This document shows positions 58,201 through 64,000 of a stretch of 64,000 bases of DNA, piece by piece. The notes beneath the pieces were generated by a model that saw only the letters and a list, made by a program, of their open reading frames with translations, did no database searches and was not told the DNA's origin. Made by a program: the position numbers and the translations under genes. Every line of letters begins with the position of its first letter. Position 1 is the stretch's first letter. The stretch comes from Tigriopus japonicus (taxonomy: Eukaryota; Arthropoda; Copepoda; Harpacticoida; Harpacticidae), in contig CM021320.1 of the NCBI GenBank assembly GCA_010645155.1, forward strand, positions 4,615,071 through 4,679,070, given 5' to 3'.

Positions 58201-59730
58201 TCTGAACTAATTTTTGATGGTATTTTAATTAAAGAACTCTGCATTTCACATCTCATACCCGAATCATTGAAGAAGTTCAACCGAAGGTTACCAAAATCAC
58301 CACTAGATGGAGGCAAAAGAGGGGACAAGTATTGATTCCAAAGCTATCCCCAACTTAAACTTGTTGCCAAAAATTGCAGCTTCCATTTTAGAGTTGATTT
58401 CTTTTCATTTTTCGAGACTTTTGGAGCTCAACTGCGATTTTATTGTGTCCAAGAATCAAAACGTCACGTTGAGTAATCATAAATTAACCAATGATTTAGC
58501 AGAAGCAAGCACAACCGCTTCTACCTCGAGATGGCGTTGATTGTCACTTTTCTCTGACACAAGAGAGGGCACCAAATTATGATCTATTCAGGGCGTGCTA
58601 TATTATGCGACAGCTCTCTCAGTGACAAGAATGTTGTTTTTCTTTAAAATCCTGTTTTATTATGCTACATTTTTGTATTATCATGCATTTCTTTAAATTC
58701 TGTTTTTCTTTCTATCAAATTGAGGGTAGTTCCCTTGCTTAAAAGTGCTTTAACCTCAAGCCAACCGGCCTCCTTTTTTTCGTGTTCAGTTTTAGTGTCT
58801 TTGCCAGCTTAAACCTGGAACAGAAAAAGCGGATCAATAAGAACTCCAGTTCTGACACTGTAATGTCTGATTAAGTTTAAAAAAATAACATGCCTTAGAT
58901 CTGGTTTTATTCATGAATGTCGTTTCCTTCCTAACAATCATGCACAGTGATCATAAAATGATCGGCATAACAAAAACATGGGAAATTATTTTAACCAGTG
59001 GGCTAAATAGAGAGGTAGGACCAGCTCAGATTGGTCCATAAACCAGTATGTTTAGGTTTCCATGCTTTCGAAATCCGATGGTTACTTGACGTGTGGTTAC
59101 TGTTTATGCTGGAACGCAAGGAAGTTGTAATTTACTGAGCAACTAGACTGACTTCTCCCCTATGGTACAACATAAGGGCGATTATCGACCTTCTGCAATT
59201 TTAAATACAGTGCCCGCCATGTTAAAAACCAATCTAGCTGTGCCGAATTCTTCGGATGTTGGTGCATCTGAACCCAATTGATGCCCCTCTGGGTATTTAA
59301 AGGATCCAGACCCCATTTTGGGGTTTCCCGAAGAAACCTTTCCGCAATATTGTAATAGGATTGCAGTTTGAAGCCCCTTTTGGAAATTCTTAGAGCCTCA
59401 TGCCCCTCAAACGCATATCCATGGGAAAGCTCGATATCACCGTGAACATTATTAACTTGTTCCCAGACATGTTCAATCATCGTCTTATGGTCCTTCTATT
59501 CTGTTTCAGGCTCTCCACGTTTAAATTCTAGTCAGTTTCCTTTCCTTTTGATCTCGTGTCTCCTCTTTTGTCTCTTGACATTCCCCCAAGAATTTGAACT
59601 GGCCACGTGTTCGTCTCGTACTACGACTGTGGCAAGTGGATCTCTTCGTCCAACTCGTCCCATCCCAGCCATATCAACATCATCAACATTCCTGACCTCA
59701 TGGAACACCATTGGAACATCTAGCTCCTAA
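49255..59730 (+). CDS. Beaten-path-like two-Ig-domain secreted/membrane protein
   Basis: Exons 49255-49336, 55520-55667, 55755-55815, 56004-56276, 56420-56642 and a tentative 59591-59730. All are GT-AG with agreeing phases (308 aa). Exon 1 gives a signal peptide (VTFSSIVIVCLLVIG). Ig domain 1 has Cys54, the KWYKDGSEFYRY motif (Trp68) and Cys121 in LLSSGIYTCEAS. Ig domain 2 has Cys169 (DVNCTS), Trp182 (LKWYIN) and Cys231 (VKCTST). Motif wording, spacing and the exon split inside Ig1 fit the arthropod Beat family, cell-surface or secreted ligands of Side receptors in axon guidance. The frame is open upstream of exon 4 (55914-56003), but the CTTTCCAG acceptor at 56003 restores the family spacing. 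The last exon is uncertain: it is Ser/Thr-rich without a clear membrane anchor, and 3' exons could be missing. A second ATG at codon 11 (ACCATGG) has the better context. The subfamily is not assignable. Confidence 0.87.
49337..55519. other. Intron 1 of the Beat-like gene (6.2 kb)
   Basis: Long first intron between the signal-peptide exon and the first Ig exon. Frames inside it (for example 51197-51583 and 52773-53324 on the minus strand) have no recognisable domain. Short CA-rich (52450-52465) and AGAGGTAG (54079-54098) repeats occur. Long first introns often carry enhancers, but no specific site can be named. Confidence 0.6.
56643..59590. other. Putative last intron of the Beat-like gene (2.9 kb)
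   Basis: Starts with a good donor (GGTAAGACC) after the second Ig domain. A 106-codon minus-strand frame at 59160-59480 is the most protein-like sequence in it, but I recognise no family. Confidence 0.45.
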
Positions 59731-59990
59731 TCAAGACGGAACATCCACTTTTGGCATGATTTTCTCACTTTGAAATTCTCCTCGCGAAAGAACGGTTCCA
59801 CATGATGCTGATATTACGACTACTCCATGTAGTGTTACATACAAGATCTATCCACCTAGAATGTGAGAGTGTGTATGAGAAGGTTGACGTTCCTTGCAAA
59901 GCTAGCTGGGCATGAATCTAGTGCTACCAAAAACTGAAAACATGTGAGAGAATGTAAATCCCACTCCTCATAATACATAGTATACCACTA

Positions 59991-60010
59991 CAACTACTAC
60001 TACTACTACC
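59991..60010. repeat. (ACT)n microsatellite
   Basis: CAACTACTACTACTACTACC, about five to six ACT units. Confidence 0.85.
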
Positions 60011-60403
60011 AACAATGTTTGATCTAATGCAATGAAATACATTATTGTTAGTTCTATTCACCGTTTGAAAGTGCTCCATTTTTTTGATAATCAATCAACG
60101 GTGGAAAATCCTCCGAGACTTTCAATAATTCGGAGGAACTCTCGCTTGCTTTTGGTGTGACTAATCTTTTGTTCCAAGCATTCCATGCTCGATATACCTT
60201 ATTTGCGGAAATGAAGGCCATTTCTATGAGAAATGAGCCTCAAGAACGGCTCTCCAGCTTGGCTTCCATGGTATATATGGCCATTTACTGCATGATGTCT
60301 TTTGTCCCGTGGTGAATACTTTGTCTCCTTTTGTTTGAAGGGAAATCGCGGCAAAAAACTCCCTTTAAAACCATGTTGTTTGGTAAAAACTTACGAGACT
60401 ATA

Positions 60404-60409
60404 AATAAA
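60404..60409 (+). promoter_or_regulatory. Candidate distal poly(A) signal of the Beat-like gene
   Basis: AATAAA ~670 bp after the tentative stop codon at 59730, and the first canonical signal downstream that I noticed. It is weak evidence on its own. Confidence 0.25.
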
Positions 60410-62564
60410 AGAGTACGTACATGAGACCGACCAATCCCACTGAGGATCAAGCGTCTCTACAAATTTTACAAGAAAAAGGATGATGGCAACGTATTTTCAT
60501 AAAATTAATGGTTACTTTTGCAAGTCTTGTATTTTTTCTAGATTTTTTTGCTTTATAATTTCACTTTAGTTTTGAGTTTTCCCCTAATTGTGGTACATGA
60601 AGGGAATACAACCAAATAACTCATACACGTACTCTTTAGGTGCAATGGCTCTACTTGTGTACCATTGCAGGTAGATGAACCAATAAAGATTCTTTTCATT
60701 ATATTTGCATATCAATTCTTCAGGGTGACGAAATTTGAAACATATATCAAGCTCAAAAAGAAGCACGGTGTATTTTGAATGTGACGTCTAATTGAAATTG
60801 GTTAATTTTTTGCCCTTATCTATTTACTTATCTTTTTGTGAATCCAAATACAACTCAATGTACAACAATAGTGTTATTCAAAATCCTCCAATATTCTTCC
60901 AATCATAGAAAAGAATACACTCTTTCATTTTCTAAATTATAAACAGCATTAATCTAAATTCAAAGATCTTCTGTCTCCATTGGAGCTTAAAGGACTTTTT
61001 GAAATTTGCAACAATTTGTTTAAGGACGAAATTATCTCTCGATATTCAAAAAGAAACTCCTCCAACCTATTTTTTCGTGTCAGTCACCTGCAATAACAAG
61101 CAAGAAAGGGGCTTTGGAACAATATTAACCAAAAACTATTGATTTTCAACTTCTTCGCAAACCTCTCCTTTTTGTGAATCCAATACGCAGTTGTACATTT
61201 TGGATACTTAAATGGCTACATTTGACCACCAAAGAAGGAAAGGGAATGAAAAGATACCCGTTGAGCCACACAAAAGCGAGCTTTTGACCCCCATCCTTCC
61301 CAACTCGAACCATAATGTATTTATTTTGGGGAGTGATTAATGGTTTCAAGCGTCTAGGACAGAAGAATCCTATCGGAGTCCATTATTATACTGTACAGTA
61401 CTACGAGTACAACGCGTTTGACCAAAGTTCATTTTGGTGGCCACAAGAGCCAAAAACGGGAAAAGAAGAAGGCCAGGCAATTTCAATATTGTTCCTAAAT
61501 GATCTCTCTCTTCAATTAAGGATAATTGGACCAAATCAGATGTGGTTACCGATGATCCTTGTGACGACAGGGTAATCAATTGTCGTGAAGAGAAAGCACG
61601 CGTATTTTTACCCTCGACAACCTTTTTGAAATCATCATAACTGGGATGAGAAGTGGAAATATTGCTCACTTGGCCTACTGGATCTTTCCCCTTCTTGGTC
61701 TACTTTGAGCACGGTGAGGTGACCTTGAGATGACCCAAATTCATGGGATCATTAGCATATTCGAATGGTTCTTTGAGTCTTATGAATGGTTGGCTCTCAC
61801 TGGGACAAGTCAACCGTAAAAAGCTTTATTTTCGGGGCCTTCCTCATTCCGGTTTATGAGAATGGGCACCATTTCTTGGCTTTGAGCTCGGTAACACAAA
61901 ATCTTGGGTCTTGACGATAACGTGACTCTTTCTAGGCAAATTGATCTAAAATGGACAGCAAAAACTTGCATTGGAAGGTCAATTGTCATACTCAAACCCA
62001 CACAAACCTTCTCCTTGACAATCCCAAATATGAACGATACATGGGTATAAAGGTTTATTTCATATACCCGTAATTCAATTGGGCCTCATCCATCAAGCAA
62101 AGTTGGCTTATTAGTAGAGTTAGCAGGCTTTCGTGCACTTACTCTTTACACCGCCCACCCACCACCCAAATACGAGAGTATTGACAAATTTCATAGAGAT
62201 ATTATTCTTAGAAATAAAAAATATTTCCATTTTTCCCTTTGCCTGTTTTGTATTCCAAAAAACTTGAAGATTTTAAAGGTAATTTCAAATCTTACATCAC
62301 CGAGATAGGTACACTGGCACTACGAAGTACAATTTTTGAATAATGTTGGCTTTTGTTTCTTTGTGTTTCAACTTTAAGTAAAACTGGTTTCAAGGCCTTG
62401 TGGTAAAAGATAACGCTCATAAGCAATGCCGTCTGGTTCGTTTGACTCAAGGATTACGTGTTCCTTCCACTTTTTGGCTGCCAATAGTTTATATTGTCAA
62501 TTTTTGATAACCATTTAGCGTCAACGCTAAATTTTGACTCCAAACAACTACATTTTGAGGGTGG

Positions 62565-62637
62565 AAGGTGACCGGAATCGAACCCCAACCTTCTTGAAGG
62601 CAAACAGACCCAGTACACACTACGCCAAACCTCACGC
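62565..62637 (-). repeat. tRNA-derived SINE-like fragment
   Basis: Read on the minus strand it has an A-box-like TTTGGCGTAGTGTG, a short CCTT-CAAG-AAGG stem-loop and an excellent B box GGTTCGATTCC (62573-62583), then CGGTCACC. The acceptor and T stems do not pair fully, so it is a tRNA-derived retroelement head or tRNA pseudogene, not a working tRNA. Confidence 0.42.
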
Positions 62638-64000
62638 TAAATAAAGGATTAGTTTTAGTATTTCTTCAAGACAAAGGTGTAAGAGGGGGATAAATGAGTA
62701 ACGTTCCCTCTCTTTTATTACAACTCTATGGTTAGAAGAGTGCATGAGCGCACAAAAAGGCGACGGAAAAAAGGTGGTTGGGTGGGACAAACAAAGTTAG
62801 CACCTCCAAAGTTTTTTCCCCTTCCTCCCTTATACCAAGCAACAACATGGAAGAGAAAATAAAGAGTTATGCTAATATTGATGGCCATTCAGGTAGGGTA
62901 TTTGGAGTCGCCTTTCGTCATTGAGTGGGTGTGGCGCATGTCGATGATCCAAAAGACGGCCTTGAGCGTTGGAACACTTCGGGAACAGAAACAAAACCCA
63001 AAAAGCTCATCTTGGAGCATGAAAATATCATCTGGATGATGGAGGCATCCAATCATTTGTCGCTCCAGGAGGCGACCATTTAATGGCAAGAGTTCCATAG
63101 AGGGGAACACACTTCCACATGGAACGAGGGGTACTTGTCGAAAAACAACAACACAAAAAGGCAAGTCCTTCTTGCGAAACATGACAGATTGTCCCTCGAA
63201 ATCCCAATTTGATCCCTGCCAAGGTCGACCAGCATCGTTTGTACGCAGGCATGCATAATGGGGTTGTTGCTTGACTCAAACATAAAAAAGTACCATCGTG
63301 GTTGACGCCTTCAAGCTTGCTTTCATTAATCAAAACCGGGCTTCAGGTGCACTCACGAACAGTTTTGACTGGAAGATTCTTCACTGAGGAAAAGGTAAAC
63401 TTTTGGAAAATGGAACCCCTAAGACATTGCAAGGTTCCATTGACTGGAATGAGAACAAATAGCTTGCTCATTAATGATTCTAACAAAATGTTCAGTGTGA
63501 TTTCACAAAACTTAGGTTTTGGGGCAGTTTATTTCAATGAAAGACAATTTTGTAAGGGAAAATCGATGAAAGATGTTTGAAAAATCACAACTTTGCAGGC
63601 GTTTAACAGCATCTGAAAATTTGATTTCATGATTTTGTGTCCTGATTTTATTTGGGTTGATTGCTACAAAATAAATGAATTACCATTTCTTTCAATATGT
63701 TTCATATTTATCCATTTAGTCCGTCAACGAGTTAGTTTTAAAAGATTTGGACAGCCTTTGTTCCTAAACCTTTTCAAAGTTTAATCAAAGCAATGATGGA
63801 AGGAAATTGGTTTTCATTCACGATAGAGATTTCATACAAAATAATTTTTATGCCCCGAAACAGGATTATTTGCCTTGGTTCATTTTTATTTACCATTTGT
63901 AATAAAATAAGCTTCCGAGATCTCATTTTTCGACCCTAAACAAATGATGCCCCAAAACATTGTCCCTAAAAAAATCAAGCCCGAAGTGCACTTAAAAATA

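Larger units (their letters stand above)
59731..64000. other. 3' flank and intergenic, no gene recognised
   Basis: AT-rich sequence with many short frames, none supportable. It contains the ACT repeat, a candidate distal poly(A) signal and a tRNA-derived fragment listed separately. Confidence 0.5.

Overview
This is a eukaryotic nuclear window: genes are split by GT-AG introns, intergenic DNA is AT-rich, and DNA-transposon remnants are abundant. A Beaten-path-like immunoglobulin gene points to an arthropod. The mix of glycine-rich-domain (DUF1399) protein, P-loop sulfotransferase cluster and secreted lectin-like exon would fit a crustacean, perhaps a copepod, but the species call is inference. 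No similarity search was run. Gene models come from splicing ORFs by eye, using splice consensus, phase agreement and paralogue comparison.

Layout: (a) 1-3.9 kb: one partial, possibly secreted lectin-like exon on the minus strand. (b) 4.1-7.35 kb: a complete six-exon glycine-rich-domain gene. A 0.8 kb element with about 107-bp inverted termini and a 36-bp minisatellite follows 76 bp after its stop. (c) 8.2-19.6 kb: essentially gene-free, with MITEs (three families or fragments) and a degenerate tRNA-Leu-like sequence. (d) 19.65-22.5 kb: a small coiled-coil gene. (e) 25.8-39.0 kb: three tandem sulfotransferase paralogues in one orientation with identical intron phases, each 275 codons. The first carries an in-frame TGA. 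Between the first and second lies a 3.36 kb hAT transposon with perfect 8-bp target duplications, itself interrupted by a 1.1 kb hAT-like foldback element that also has perfect 8-bp duplications. The first intron of the third paralogue is a nest of at least five small elements. (f) 39.5-40.9 kb: a two-exon secreted protein with a thrombospondin-type-1-like Trp/Cys segment. (g) 41-49.2 kb: no convincing gene, two more MITE or foldback copies. (h) 49.3-59.7 kb: a six-exon Beat-like two-Ig-domain gene with a 6.2 kb first intron. (i) 59.7-64 kb: nothing convincing apart from a tRNA-derived SINE-like fragment.

The genes do not form a pathway. The only functional grouping is the sulfotransferase cluster, which arose by tandem duplication. 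The most unusual aspect is the density and nesting of short inverted-repeat elements, several of whose ends and target duplications can be placed to the base. Families recurring here are a 166-bp MITE (three copies of identical length, two with perfect 7-bp duplications), a CGGTTTCGG-rich MITE, a TAGTGATGTG-ended MITE and a ~245-bp near-perfect hairpin.
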